Source: Microbispora oryzae (GTDB lineage Bacteria; Actinomycetota; Actinomycetes; Streptosporangiales; Streptosporangiaceae). Taken from it: DNA of 64,000 nt. The stretch spans positions 124,001-188,000 of the forward strand of contig NZ_JAFCNB010000006.1 in the NCBI RefSeq assembly GCF_017896165.1, in the 5' to 3' direction. The stretch's first letter is position 1; each line of letters starts with the position of its first letter. The notes beneath the pieces were generated by a model that saw only the letters and a list, made by a program, of their open reading frames with translations, made no database searches and had not been told where the DNA came from. This document shows, piece after piece, positions 1-9,501 of the stretch. Both the position numbers and the translations under genes were made by a program.

Positions 1-117
1 GAGCACCACCTCCAGGTCGCGCGGCGTCGGCGATCGCAACGACGTCAGGCACTCCTCGATGTGCTCCCGCCTGCCTCGCAGGGGAACGACCACCGAGAGT
101 CTGGGCGGCTCGGTCAC
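1..117 (-). CDS. Family 2 glycosyltransferase, N-terminal fragment
   Basis: Only the first 39 codons are present; the rest lies beyond the left edge. The peptide begins at a GTG and reads PRLSVVVPLRGRREHIEEC, the typical first beta strand and helix of a GT-A fold family 2 glycosyltransferase (SVVVPxxxR, then a short helix leading to LEVVL). It is the last visible member of a minus-strand series of glycosyltransferases, 137 nt after the previous gene. No clear ribosome binding site is seen, so the start rests on the conserved N-terminus. The substrate cannot be inferred. Confidence 0.75.
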   Translation of the reverse strand, partial: MTEPPRLSVVVPLRGRREHIEECLTSLRSPTPRDLEVVL

Positions 118-254
118 GCCGAAAGGATGCCGAGCCCACGCGTCCCCTCACCGGCGGAACCCCGATGGCCTTACCCGCGCTTTGCCCAGCCTTGACCCGC
201 GCCGGACGCGGCGCCCCCGGCCCGAGGGCGCCCGAGGCCCGCGATGGACCGGCG

Positions 255-3200
255 TCAGCCGAACAGCGCGTCGACGAGGCGGGCGGCGGCGCGTCCGTCG
301 GCCAGCGGACGGAACCGGGCCAGGAACGCCTCGCGCAGGCCCGTGTGCTTCTCGGCCACCTCGGCGAGGTCGCGGACGGCCTCGGCCACCTCGTCGGCCG
401 AACGCAGCAGCGGGCCGGGCGCCTCGGGGTGCGGGGGACGGTCGTCGGCGGAGTGCAGGAGCACCGGCCGCCCGGTCACCGGAAACTCGAACGCCGCCTC
501 GCCGTGGCCGGTCACCAGCACGTCCGCGACGAGGTAGAGGCCGTGGAGGTCGGGGTGCGCGGAGACGTCCCGCACCCCCCGGACCGCGCGCGGCCGGACC
601 GGCGACGGGCCGGGCCGCGGCCCCCGCGGACGCCACACCAGGATCTCGTGGTCCTGCGGGAGCGCCTCCCGCAGGCGGCCGAGGTCGAGGGACGGCCCGT
701 CCCCGGGCACGTACAGCACGGTCACGCGTCCGGGCGCGACGCCGAGGCCGCGCCGCGTCCCGGCCACCGCGCCGGGAGAGGGACGGCACAGCAGGTCGTC
801 GCCCGGCAGCCCGGTCTCCAGCACCTCGCCGCCGAACGGGAACGTCGCGCGGAGCCGTTCGGTCCACCAGGGACCGGCCGAGACCAGGTGGGTCCACTCC
901 CGTGCGCCTTCGGCCAGCCGCTCGCGCTCGTCCCGGCCCGCGGGGTCGTCCGGCGGGCCGTGCCAGGTCTGCACCACGACCTGCCCGTGCCGCCGGACGA
1001 ACCAGGACGGCAGCGGGCCGTCGGCGACGACGAGGCGGCAGCGGGCCAGCGCCTCGTAGTGCTCCCGCCCGAGCGAGCGGACCGCGTCGGCTCCGCCGGG
1101 CAGCGCGACCTGCCCGTCCCGCACGTGCCACAGGAACTCCAGGTCGGCTCCCCGCCGCCGCAGCTCCTCGTGGATCGCCTTCGGGCTCGCGCCGAGCCGC
1201 GTGCCGCCGCCCCCGCTGAGGAACACCGCGTCACGCAGCGGCCGCTCCCTCATCTTGGGGTAGGCGATGGTCCGCAGCTCCCGCTGCGCCTTGCGGCCCC
1301 GCTCGTTCGCGCCCAGGTCGCCGCCCACGGTCAGCACGGCGCGACCGGCCTCGTCGGTCCCCAGCTCGAAGGTGCGCCGGGCCGTCTCGTGCGCCGCCGG
1401 GCCGTCGCCGTCGAGCTCCACCGGCAGGTCTTCGGCGCCGCCGAGGACCCGTACGGACAGGGCGTAGCGGCCTCTCGGCAGCGGCAGCGGCCCCGCGGGC
1501 GAGTCGACCTCCTCGGGGGCGAGGCGCGCCCGGAAGCGCGCGCCCACGGCCTCGATCGGCGCAAGGCGCTCGTCCTGCCGGTCCAGCGAGGTGACGACCA
1601 GGGCCGACGGCGCGTGCGGCACGGCGAACCCGCCCTCGAGGAGCAGTTCGCCGCCGGGCAGCCACTCCGTCAGGTCGGCGTAGGCGCTGACCGGCTGGTC
1701 CCGCAGCACCAGGCAGCCGGACCGCTCGCGGAGCACCACGATCTCCCGGTCTTCCACGGCGTACCGGCCGGGCGGGAGGTCGTCGACGGCGGTCACGGCG
1801 GTCGCCGTGCCGTCGGCCGCGCGCACCTCGACCGTCCACTCGGCCGGCGCGTCCAGCAGGTGGACGTCGTCGGGGCAGGCTGCGGGCTCGGGCCTGCGCG
1901 CGGGCAGGACGCGGCGCAGGTCGACGGTCGCCTCGAACGTGCGCCGGTCGACCTCGACGGGGAAGCCGAGCGGCACGCCGCCGGGCCGCCGCACCAGCTG
2001 GAGCACGGGCTCGGGGCCCAGGTCGGTGACGACGTGCCCCACCAGGCGGAGCCTGCCGTCCCTGACGCTCTGGGTGAGGACGCGGGCGGCCTGCCTGCTC
2101 GCGCGCACGACCAGGTCGCCGGTCTCGCTCAGCAGCGGCGCCGCGTAGTGGTCCGGGCCGACGGCGCGGCCACCGGCGCGGGCCACCCAGGTGGCCCGGC
2201 CGTCCGCGATCCGCCCGCGCCGCAGGAAGCCCCGGTGGACGACGCCCAGCTCGACGTGCCACCGTCCCAGGCGGCCGGGCCGCGCCACGAGGGCGGGGTC
2301 GATCTCGACGCGGAACCCGCCCCAGTCGTGTTCGCCGCCTGACCCGGCGCGCACCCGGGCCCGTGTCGTCACGGCGCGCACCCGCAGGCGCCGGCCGCTC
2401 CGCTCGTGCACGAGGGCGGCGAAGACGCGCTGGTGGAAGCGGCGGGCCGGGCGCAGGAACGCGGGGGCGGCCCGGCCCTCGACCGTCAACCGGCCGTTCT
2501 CCCACCTGACCGCGTCGACGCGGTGACGCGGGTCGAGTTCCTCGCGGACGCGGGTGAGCGCCGCCGGAAGCGCCGCGCCGCGGCCACGCGACACCGGTAC
2601 GTCGAGGTGGTAGCGCCACAGCCGCCGCACCAGCCGCCGCTCCGGCGCGACCTCCCGGTCCCAGGCGACGACCCGCAGCAGGTCGCCGAGACGCCGCTCC
2701 CTGACGAGGTGCCACTCCACCCGCCGGAGCGCCGGCAGCGCGTCGCGCACCGGGAGTGCCACGTCGTCGAGGTAGGCGTTCGCGAGATCGAGGAAACGCT
2801 CCCGGAACGGCTCGGCAGCCCGGTCGAGGACGTCGAGGAAGTTCGTCAGGTCGGACTCCAGCACGACCCGGTCCCAGCCGTGGATGTGGGCCGTCAGGTG
2901 ATGCTCGGTCAGGAAGTCGCGCACGCCGTTCACCGCGGCGAAGCGGTCCTCCAGGTGCGCCGGACCGGTCTGATCCTGGGTGATCGAACGGCTGCCCGCG
3001 GTCCGTTCTCTCCACACGTACACCGGTGCGGGCAGCACGTCGACCGCGCGCGCGAGGAAGTGCGCGCGCAGGGCCACCCCGATGTCCTCGTAGAGGACTC
3101 CCTCGGGGAAGGCGAGGGAGCGGGCGTCCCAGAACGCGCGGCGCCACAGCTTGTTGGTGACGAGCCGGTCCCGCAGCAGCGCCCGGTTCCTGGTGATGTG

Positions 3201-3629
3201 CGAGTGCGCGCCGGGGCGGGCGGCGATCTCCCGGTGCAACGCCGACGGACGGGTCCGCCGCCCGTCGTACCGCAGCACGTTGCCGACGGCGATGTCGGAA
3301 CCGGTGCGCTGCAGGCTCGCCAGCAGGTATTCCAGCGCGTGGACGGGCAGCAGGTCGTCGCTGTCGAGGAACATCAGGAACTCGCCGGTCGCATGCCGGA
3401 TCCCGGTGTTGCGCGCGGCCCCGAGGCCGCCGTTGTCCTGCCGCAGCAGCCGGAAGCGGCCGTCGCGCGCGGCGAAGCGGGCGGCGATCCGCGCGCTGGC
3501 GTCTGGCGAGCCGTCATCCACCATGACGACCTCCACGTCCTGCCACGTCTGCGCCGCGACCGACTCCAGGCAGGCCGAAAGGTAGGGCTCCACGTCGTAG
3601 ATCGGGACGATGACGCTGATGCGAGGCAC
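255..3629 (-). CDS. Bifunctional family 2 glycosyltransferase / CDP-glycerol glycerophosphotransferase-like protein
   Basis: This 1124-residue protein has a GT2 domain at residues 1-230 (RISVIVPIYDVEPYL, then VMVDDGSPD and a FLDSDD acceptor-site motif). A long beta-rich middle region of unclear fold follows at about 330-760. The C-terminal part, about 770-1124, resembles the TagF-type glycerophosphotransferase family (PF04464), with a QTWHGPP motif. It probably extends and decorates a teichoic-acid-like polymer at the inner face of the membrane. The GTG start is preceded by AAGGA 8 nt upstream. In TagF the second catalytic region reads DYSS; here the matching stretch is VTGHGEAAFEF, so the transferase half may be altered or have another substrate. 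It sits within a four-gene glycosyltransferase operon. Family assignment is firm for the GT2 half and moderate for the other. Confidence 0.82.
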   Translation of the reverse strand: MPRISVIVPIYDVEPYLSACLESVAAQTWQDVEVVMVDDGSPDASARIAARFAARDGRFRLLRQDNGGLGAARNTGIRHATGEFLMFLDSDDLLPVHALEYLLASLQRTGSDIAVGNVLRYDGRRTRPSALHREIAARPGAHSHITRNRALLRDRLVTNKLWRRAFWDARSLAFPEGVLYEDIGVALRAHFLARAVDVLPAPVYVWRERTAGSRSITQDQTGPAHLEDRFAAVNGVRDFLTEHHLTAHIHGWDRVVLESDLTNFLDVLDRAAEPFRERFLDLANAYLDDVALPVRDALPALRRVEWHLVRERRLGDLLRVVAWDREVAPERRLVRRLWRYHLDVPVSRGRGAALPAALTRVREELDPRHRVDAVRWENGRLTVEGRAAPAFLRPARRFHQRVFAALVHERSGRRLRVRAVTTRARVRAGSGGEHDWGGFRVEIDPALVARPGRLGRWHVELGVVHRGFLRRGRIADGRATWVARAGGRAVGPDHYAAPLLSETGDLVVRASRQAARVLTQSVRDGRLRLVGHVVTDLGPEPVLQLVRRPGGVPLGFPVEVDRRTFEATVDLRRVLPARRPEPAACPDDVHLLDAPAEWTVEVRAADGTATAVTAVDDLPPGRYAVEDREIVVLRERSGCLVLRDQPVSAYADLTEWLPGGELLLEGGFAVPHAPSALVVTSLDRQDERLAPIEAVGARFRARLAPEEVDSPAGPLPLPRGRYALSVRVLGGAEDLPVELDGDGPAAHETARRTFELGTDEAGRAVLTVGGDLGANERGRKAQRELRTIAYPKMRERPLRDAVFLSGGGGTRLGASPKAIHEELRRRGADLEFLWHVRDGQVALPGGADAVRSLGREHYEALARCRLVVADGPLPSWFVRRHGQVVVQTWHGPPDDPAGRDERERLAEGAREWTHLVSAGPWWTERLRATFPFGGEVLETGLPGDDLLCRPSPGAVAGTRRGLGVAPGRVTVLYVPGDGPSLDLGRLREALPQDHEILVWRPRGPRPGPSPVRPRAVRGVRDVSAHPDLHGLYLVADVLVTGHGEAAFEFPVTGRPVLLHSADDRPPHPEAPGPLLRSADEVAEAVRDLAEVAEKHTGLREAFLARFRPLADGRAAARLVDALFG

Positions 3630-3726
3630 GGCGAGGTCCTTAGGTCGGTCGATGTGGCGGTGGCGGGCGCGGGACGGGCACGGTGACTGCTCGTGGCTGC
3701 GTGACAGGGCTGTGGCTGCGGGCCGG

Positions 3727-5343
3727 TCAGGCCGCCCGCACCAGCGAGCGCAGTCTCCGGCGGATGCGACGGGCGGTGCGGCGCGCGGTGCGCCGGAGCG
3801 GGCGGGCGGTGCGGCGCGACCGATGGGCCGCGGAATCCCCGGCCGGTGCGGCCGCCCCCGGCTCGGCCGCCCCCGGATCCGCCGACCAGGGCCGGGCCGC
3901 CGGCGGCGGAGGCGGCGGCTGCGCCGCGGCGATCCCCCATTTGTCCCCGGCGTCCCAGAGCGTGCCGAACATCTCGTGCGCCAGATCGTCGAGGTCGTCT
4001 CCGGGGGCGGCGCACCAGCGGGCCCGGGTGAAGGCGGCGGTGCGTTCGAGCCGGGCGTGCACGACCTCGCCGTCCGCGCCCTCCTCCAGCGCGAGCGACA
4101 CCACCGCCAGTCCCCTCCGGTCGGCGAACTTCACCAGCGACCCGATCGCGGAGCGGCCGGGCGCCCATCCGGGCGGGCAGTGCAGGCGGAACGGCACGGG
4201 GAAGCAGACGTCCGGGACGCTCTCGCAGAAGGCGACGCGGGACTCCCCCTCGTAGCAGGCCCGGACGAGCCGCAGGTCGAGGTCGGGGTCGCGGAGCGCG
4301 TCGCGCCGCCCGCCGCGCAGGCGGCTCCACGGCGCGACGATCCGCACCGACACGTCCGGGAGCCTGCTCGCCAGCACCGCGTCGACCGTCCCGCGCACCT
4401 CCTCGAACGAGGCGTCCCCGGCGGCGACCACCACCTCGACGTACGGCACCAGATAGCGGCGGGCGGGGTGACGCCGCAGCCAGCGGAAGGCCGGCACGCG
4501 CTCGGCGAGGTAGGGCCAGTTGTGCCGCTTCACCTCCTGCTCGCGGCGCATGACGGTGGACTCGCCGATGTGCCGCGCCCGCGCCGCCCGGTCGGCGACG
4601 AAGACGGCGCCGGCCTGGGCCAGCCGGTAGCCCAGCTCGGTGTCCTCCCCGAGCACCAGCGTCCGGTCCAGCCCGCCGGCCGCGCGGAACAGGGCTGCCG
4701 GGAGCGAGGCCGTGGCCCCGACCATGACGGAGAACGCCTTGAGCCCGGCCTCCCGCAGATCGGCGGTCTGGTCCCAGCGTTCCTCGGTCCACTGCGGGGT
4801 GCCGTCCGCGTCGGGGAACAGCTTGTCCAGGGCGCCGGCCTCGATGGCCGCAAGCACCTCGTTGGCCGGGACCTCGTCGAGCCCCGGCACGAACCGCAGC
4901 CGCCCGAGCACCACCAGATAGCTCGCGAGGTGATGCCAGCGCATGTGCGCCTCGACGTGGTCGGGGAACGGCACGACGTCGGCGTCGAGGAAGTGGATGA
5001 CGTCGCCGTCCGCGATCTCCGCTCCGGCGACGCAGGCGGCCGGCTTGCCCCAGACGCCGGGCGCGGGACGGACGATCCGGGTGCGCGCGGGCATCGGGCC
5101 GTCGAGCGGGGGCATCGGGTGGTCGCCGTCGTCGACGACGACGACCTCCAGCAGGTGGCTGGGATACGTCTGGGCGGCCAGGGCGGCCAGCGTCAGCGGC
5201 AGCGTGCGTTCCGCCCGGTAGGCGGGCACGATGACGCTGACCGCCAGCGACGGCGTCCACGCGCCGAGCTCGGGCGGGTCGCCGAGCACGCCGTAGTCGT
5301 TCAGGGGGATCCGCGGGATCCGGGTGTGGTCCTCATCTCTCAT
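3727..5343 (-). CDS. Family 2 glycosyltransferase
   Basis: The protein has 538 residues, with a GT-A domain at about 30-270: SVIVPAYRAERTLPLTL, VVVVDDG, and FLDADVVPFPDH as the DxD-type metal site. GEDTELGYRL is a typical acceptor-side motif. The C-terminal 200 residues form a second region ending in a basic Arg-rich tail (about 500-538), which may bind membrane or polymer. The ATG start lies inside the last codons of the upstream glycosyltransferase (11 nt overlap), so translation is probably coupled. It likely adds sugars to the same envelope polymer as its neighbours. The donor sugar cannot be told from sequence. Confidence 0.85.
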   Translation of the reverse strand: MRDEDHTRIPRIPLNDYGVLGDPPELGAWTPSLAVSVIVPAYRAERTLPLTLAALAAQTYPSHLLEVVVVDDGDHPMPPLDGPMPARTRIVRPAPGVWGKPAACVAGAEIADGDVIHFLDADVVPFPDHVEAHMRWHHLASYLVVLGRLRFVPGLDEVPANEVLAAIEAGALDKLFPDADGTPQWTEERWDQTADLREAGLKAFSVMVGATASLPAALFRAAGGLDRTLVLGEDTELGYRLAQAGAVFVADRAARARHIGESTVMRREQEVKRHNWPYLAERVPAFRWLRRHPARRYLVPYVEVVVAAGDASFEEVRGTVDAVLASRLPDVSVRIVAPWSRLRGGRRDALRDPDLDLRLVRACYEGESRVAFCESVPDVCFPVPFRLHCPPGWAPGRSAIGSLVKFADRRGLAVVSLALEEGADGEVVHARLERTAAFTRARWCAAPGDDLDDLAHEMFGTLWDAGDKWGIAAAQPPPPPPAARPWSADPGAAEPGAAAPAGDSAAHRSRRTARPLRRTARRTARRIRRRLRSLVRAA

Positions 5344-7297
5344 GCGGCACCGCGCTCTCCATCAGGTCGTTGAACACCAGTCCCCGCCACTGCGCCTGAT
5401 AGGAGGCGAGGAACGACTGGACGGGCTGACGCCAGGTGTGACCCTGCGCGTTCCTCCGGCGCAGGACGTAGTTGAAGCCGTGGGTGCGGTAGACCCGGCC
5501 GCCCGCCGCGAGCACCGCTTCGAGGAGCTGGCCGTCCACGGTCCTGGGCAGGGGCCGGAAGCCGCCCACCGCCTCGAAGGCCGCCCGGGTGATCAGCATC
5601 GTTCCCCCGGCCACCTGCGGCGCGTACCGCTCCGTGCCGATGCACCGCCGGATCGTGACGTCCAGGGGCTCCAGGTAGACGAACTCCGCGGCGGAGCCCA
5701 CCAGGTCGGCCCCCGAGTAGAGCCGCGCGAGCAGGAGGTCGGCCAGGTGGTCGGGGCCGTACCAGTCGTCGTCGTCGACCTTGGCGAGCAGCGACCCGGA
5801 CGCGGCGGCGGCCATGCGGTTGAGCACCGCGCCGAACGGCATCCCGGCCGGGGCCTCGACGACCGTGACCGGCAGCAGTGCGCTGCCGACCGCCGCCTCG
5901 CGGGCCGGCACCCCGTGCAGGCCCACGATCAGCTCCGCGGTCACCCCCCGCTGGCGTTCGAGCTGCCGGACGGCCGACGCGATCATGTCGGGGCGGCGGG
6001 TGGCCAGCAGGATCGAGACGGCCGGCCGCGGCGGCACGGGCAGCCCGGCGTCGCCCGCGAGGCCGCGCCAGCGCGCGAGCACGCCGTGGTTGCGCAGCGC
6101 GCACCGCCGCAGCCGGATGCTCAGCTCCTCGCGCCGTAGGTCGTCGTCGAGGTCGCCGACGCTCGACGCCCGCAACGCGGCGGCCAGGCCGGGCCCGAGC
6201 GCCGCGTCGCGCGCGGCGTCCGGCGTGGCGGTCATGGGCACGCCCGCGGCCGCGAGCGCGGCCACGATCCGGGCGGCGACCACGGCCCGCCCCGGAAGGG
6301 CGGGCACGGCCACGCACCTGACGTCGCGCAGCCGGGCGACGTCCACGTCGGTGATCTCGCCGTCGGCGGGGAGGCGGACGACGGTCCGCTCGCCGCAGGC
6401 GATGAGGAGACCCCGGTCGGCGTCCCCGGCGACGAGGACCGCGGCCGGCAGCGAGGGGCTGGGGCGGAACCCGATGGGGTTGACCACCGCCTCGTCCACG
6501 GGCGGCAGCAGCTCCGGGCGGGGCCGCGTCTCCAGGCCGGGGAGACGCCGCTCCACGACGGGCGGCCCGTCCTCCGCCGGCTCCCGCTGCCGGGCGGGCT
6601 CCTCCGGCGGCCGGGCCGGGGCCGGGACCAGCGCGGCGGCCGACGCGGTGACGCGGAGCAGGACGTCGCAGCCGGGCGCGTCGCGGCGGCCGGGGACGGG
6701 CCCGCGCTCCGGGGCCGGCGTCGCGTTCGGGTCGCCGGGCCGCCAGCGGGCGGCCCCCGGACCGGCGAGACCGGCCACCGGCTGCGGCATGGGCCGCGCC
6801 CCGGCGAGGCCGTGCGCCACATGCGCGAGGACGTCGCCGGGCGCCACGGCCTCGGCGAAGGCGGCGTCCAGCAGCCAGCCCCGTCCCGCGCGGACCACGC
6901 GCAGGTCGGCGAGGTGCCGCCACGTCTCGCCGTACCCGCCGGGCAGCGGCGGCGGCGCCCACGACGGCGCCTCGGCGATCGCCACGCGCACCCGCCGGGC
7001 GCGCGGCAGCAGGCCGCGCATCGGCACGGCGCGGCGAACGTCGGCCGGGGACCGGGCCGCGAGGACCACGCACGCGTACGCCTCGTCCTCCGGGGCGCCG
7101 GTCGCGGTGTCCCCCGCCTTACCGTTCGCGTCCTCCGCGTTCTCGTCCACGGTGGGCACGGCTGGCAGGGTCAGATCCTCCAACCGGGTCCAGGGACCGC
7201 TGAAGCCCTCGACGAGGCGGTCGAGCAGCCGTGGACAGGACTCGAACCCGATCCACGTCCCCCAGGTCCGCCGCGATCGGGTGGCGGCTCGCGTCAC
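5333..7297 (-). CDS. Glycosyltransferase family 2 protein with long unassigned N-terminal region
   Basis: The 654-residue product starts at a GTG preceded by a strong GGAGGAGG. The last 260 residues are a GT2 domain (PAVSILLATRRPDMI, then KVDDDDWYGPDHL for the nucleotide-sugar metal site, and GGTMLITRAAFEAVGGF for the acceptor loop). This type is seen in actinobacterial glycosyltransferases that carry long N-terminal extensions. Residues 1-390 are not recognised; they look alpha/beta with a low-complexity Pro/Arg stretch near 225-260. It is the first gene of the minus-strand glycosyltransferase operon and overlaps the next gene by 11 nt. A role in surface polysaccharide or teichoic acid glycosylation is inferred from context. 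Confidence 0.8.
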   Translation of the reverse strand: MTRAATRSRRTWGTWIGFESCPRLLDRLVEGFSGPWTRLEDLTLPAVPTVDENAEDANGKAGDTATGAPEDEAYACVVLAARSPADVRRAVPMRGLLPRARRVRVAIAEAPSWAPPPLPGGYGETWRHLADLRVVRAGRGWLLDAAFAEAVAPGDVLAHVAHGLAGARPMPQPVAGLAGPGAARWRPGDPNATPAPERGPVPGRRDAPGCDVLLRVTASAAALVPAPARPPEEPARQREPAEDGPPVVERRLPGLETRPRPELLPPVDEAVVNPIGFRPSPSLPAAVLVAGDADRGLLIACGERTVVRLPADGEITDVDVARLRDVRCVAVPALPGRAVVAARIVAALAAAGVPMTATPDAARDAALGPGLAAALRASSVGDLDDDLRREELSIRLRRCALRNHGVLARWRGLAGDAGLPVPPRPAVSILLATRRPDMIASAVRQLERQRGVTAELIVGLHGVPAREAAVGSALLPVTVVEAPAGMPFGAVLNRMAAAASGSLLAKVDDDDWYGPDHLADLLLARLYSGADLVGSAAEFVYLEPLDVTIRRCIGTERYAPQVAGGTMLITRAAFEAVGGFRPLPRTVDGQLLEAVLAAGGRVYRTHGFNYVLRRRNAQGHTWRQPVQSFLASYQAQWRGLVFNDLMESAVPHER

Positions 7298-7526
7298 CCG
7301 TCCTCCTCCGCAGGCCGTTACGACGATGACCGGGCCAGCATCGCGAACGGCGCCGCGGATGCGGTCGCCTTAGCCGCCTTCTTGGCGGAAGGTTTAACAG
7401 TCCACGGCCCTGGTGCGGCCGTGCTGGACGAGCATGATCAAACGGGACGGACGGGGCTTGTCTGGGAGGTCGTCCACAGAGTCGCGCGTTACGATGCCGC
7501 GTGAAAGATCCCCGAGGAGTCCCATC

Positions 7527-8270
7527 ATGCCTTTTCGCACCCTCATTCCCCTCACTCTCGCCTGTGCGCTGGCGGCGGCCGCCGCCGTCCCCGCCCAGGC
7601 CGATTCCGCCCAGGCGGCGTCCGCCCGGCGCGAGCCGTTCTGCGCGACCCACAAGTGCATCGCGCTGACCTTCGACGACGGCCCCGCCGACTACACCGAG
7701 ACGCTGCTCAAGACGCTGGCCACCTACCACGCGAAGGCGACGTTCTTCGTCATCGGCAACCGGGTGGAGAAGCACCCCAAGCTGACCGCGATGATCGCCA
7801 AGGCTGGTCACGAGGTCGGCAACCACACCTGGGATCACAAGTATCTGACCGACCTCACCTACGAGCAGATCAACAAGGAGATCGGCGACGCCCAGCGGAT
7901 CATCACGAAGGCGACCGGCAAGGCGCCCGTGCTGTTCCGCGCGCCCGGCGGCCTCCGCAACGGCGGTGTCGAGGAGATCACCGCCAAGTTCGGCCTCATC
8001 CAGATCCCGGGCACGGTCGCCACGAAGGACTACATCAAGGACTACCGGGACGTCGGCGTCCTGACCTCCCGCGCGCTCGACGTCGCCGGGGAGGGCGAGG
8101 TGGTCCTGATGCACGAGACGGTCAAGCAGACCGTCCAGTCCCTGCCCGCCGTGCTGAAGAAGCTGACCGCGGAGGACTACCACTTCGTGACGGTCTCGAC
8201 CCTGCTCGAGGGTCAGGAGCTCATCCCGGGACAGGTGTATCCGGAGCAGTCGTCCGTGGTCGCCGGCTGA
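7527..8270 (+). CDS. Secreted polysaccharide deacetylase (NodB family)
   Basis: This 247-residue protein has a Sec signal peptide (MPFRTLIPLTLACALAAAAA, cleavage probably after AQA near residue 25). A single NodB homology domain follows: motif 1 LTFDDGP with D50 and D51, motif 2 NHTWDH with the metal ligands H100 and H104, and motif 3 FRAPGG. Family members are metal-dependent esterases that remove N-acetyl groups from peptidoglycan or chitin-type sugars outside the membrane. The ATG follows GAGGAG at 8 nt. The last 50 nt overlap the end of the convergent acyltransferase gene. The preceding glycosyltransferase cluster runs divergently and suggests a cell-surface substrate. Confidence 0.88.
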   Translation: MPFRTLIPLTLACALAAAAAVPAQADSAQAASARREPFCATHKCIALTFDDGPADYTETLLKTLATYHAKATFFVIGNRVEKHPKLTAMIAKAGHEVGNHTWDHKYLTDLTYEQINKEIGDAQRIITKATGKAPVLFRAPGGLRNGGVEEITAKFGLIQIPGTVATKDYIKDYRDVGVLTSRALDVAGEGEVVLMHETVKQTVQSLPAVLKKLTAEDYHFVTVSTLLEGQELIPGQVYPEQSSVVAG

Positions 8271-9429
8271 GCCGCTTCCCCAGACGCTGGGTGGGCGTCT
8301 CGACCAGCAGGTGCGTCAGCCAGCTCAGGGTGAGCAGCGCCACCAGGTAGCCGAGCGCCAGTGTCGCCTGAACGGTGGGCGGGACGGCGCGCAGGTCGCC
8401 CACCAGCGCGCTGAGGTAGCGCAGCAGCGGATGGTGCACGAGATAGATCGAGTAGCTGATCAGGCCCAGCCAGGTCAGCACTCCGGGCACGCGTCGCCCT
8501 CGCAAGGCCATGGCGAGGGCGAACGTGCCGCCCGCCAGGACGATGGTGGTGATCCACACGTCGGGCTGGACCCACCACCAGCCCGCCTGGTCCGCCCACA
8601 CCGGGGCGACGGCCACCAGCGCCACCGTGACGACGACCGGGGCGAGGCCGCCCGTCCCCCGTTCCCAGCGGTAGACGGCCGTGCCGGCGAACATGACGGC
8701 CAGGATCGCCGCCCCGAACCACGGCACGAAGCTGCCGAACACCAGCAGGATCAGCGCCATCGCCCCCAGCGCGTACGCCGCCGCCCGCCGGAACCGGCCG
8801 GTCACCAGGCAGACCATCCCGGTCACGAATACCGCGGCCGCCGCGAGGGCCGGCCACGGACCGGGCAGCAGCGGGGCCGTCAGGGCCAGGCCCGCGCAGA
8901 CCGCCAGCGCGCCGAAGCCCACCGCGAGCGCCCCGCTGCGCCGGTGCAGCCCGCCGGTGAACAGCGCGGTGACCAGCAGGTAGAACACCATCTCGTACGA
9001 CAGCGTCCACATCGGGTCGGCGACCGCCCCGATGTGGACGACGTCGAGCAGCATCGTCAGGTGCGCCGCCACGGCCGACGGGTGGCGCGGCACCTGCGGG
9101 CGCACCGGCACCCAGAACGCCACCACCAGCACCGCCGCGATGACCACCAGATAGAGCGGGTAAAGCCGGAAGATCCGGCTGATCCAGAACGCCCGGACGT
9201 CGCCCCGGTGCTCCAGCGAGGCCGGGATGATGTAGCCGCTCACCAGGAAGAACACGAGCACGCCGTACATGCCGAGGTTGAACCAGTACGGCCGCAGCGA
9301 CGGCATGAACCAGGGCAGCGAGTGCTCGGCCACCACGGCCATCGCCCCGATTCCGCGCAACGCGTCCAGCCAGGCGAGCCTGGTGGCCGAGGTGGGGGAC
9401 GACGCGACGGCTGGCTGGGTGGCAATCAC
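8221..9429 (-). CDS. Acyltransferase family 3 integral membrane protein
   Basis: The protein has 402 residues with about ten hydrophobic segments. Its N-terminal motif RLAWLDALRGIGAMAVVAEH is diagnostic for the acyltransferase 3 family (PF01757, OafA/YrhL type), whose members move acetyl or other acyl groups across the membrane onto sugars. The conserved early His (AEH) is present, as is the SGYIIPASLEHR region. The C-terminus ends in a short Arg-rich cytoplasmic tail that is encoded antisense to the end of the deacetylase gene. Paired with a deacetylase, it may tune O- or N-acylation of the same wall polymer; this is inference from position. Confidence 0.87.
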   Translation of the reverse strand: MIATQPAVASSPTSATRLAWLDALRGIGAMAVVAEHSLPWFMPSLRPYWFNLGMYGVLVFFLVSGYIIPASLEHRGDVRAFWISRIFRLYPLYLVVIAAVLVVAFWVPVRPQVPRHPSAVAAHLTMLLDVVHIGAVADPMWTLSYEMVFYLLVTALFTGGLHRRSGALAVGFGALAVCAGLALTAPLLPGPWPALAAAAVFVTGMVCLVTGRFRRAAAYALGAMALILLVFGSFVPWFGAAILAVMFAGTAVYRWERGTGGLAPVVVTVALVAVAPVWADQAGWWWVQPDVWITTIVLAGGTFALAMALRGRRVPGVLTWLGLISYSIYLVHHPLLRYLSALVGDLRAVPPTVQATLALGYLVALLTLSWLTHLLVETPTQRLGKRLSRRPRTTAPDTPVPG

Positions 9430-9501
9430 CGCGCCACCCTATCCGCCATGCCGGATTTCACACCTGAAGACGGGATCTCCGGATGGGATCCGTGCTCAGG
9501 A

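Noticed and set aside
165-2342. 725-codon open frame on the plus strand
   Set aside because: It lies wholly antisense to the glycosyltransferase/TagF-like gene and has the Arg/Gly/His-rich composition of a GC-bias shadow. No domain is visible.
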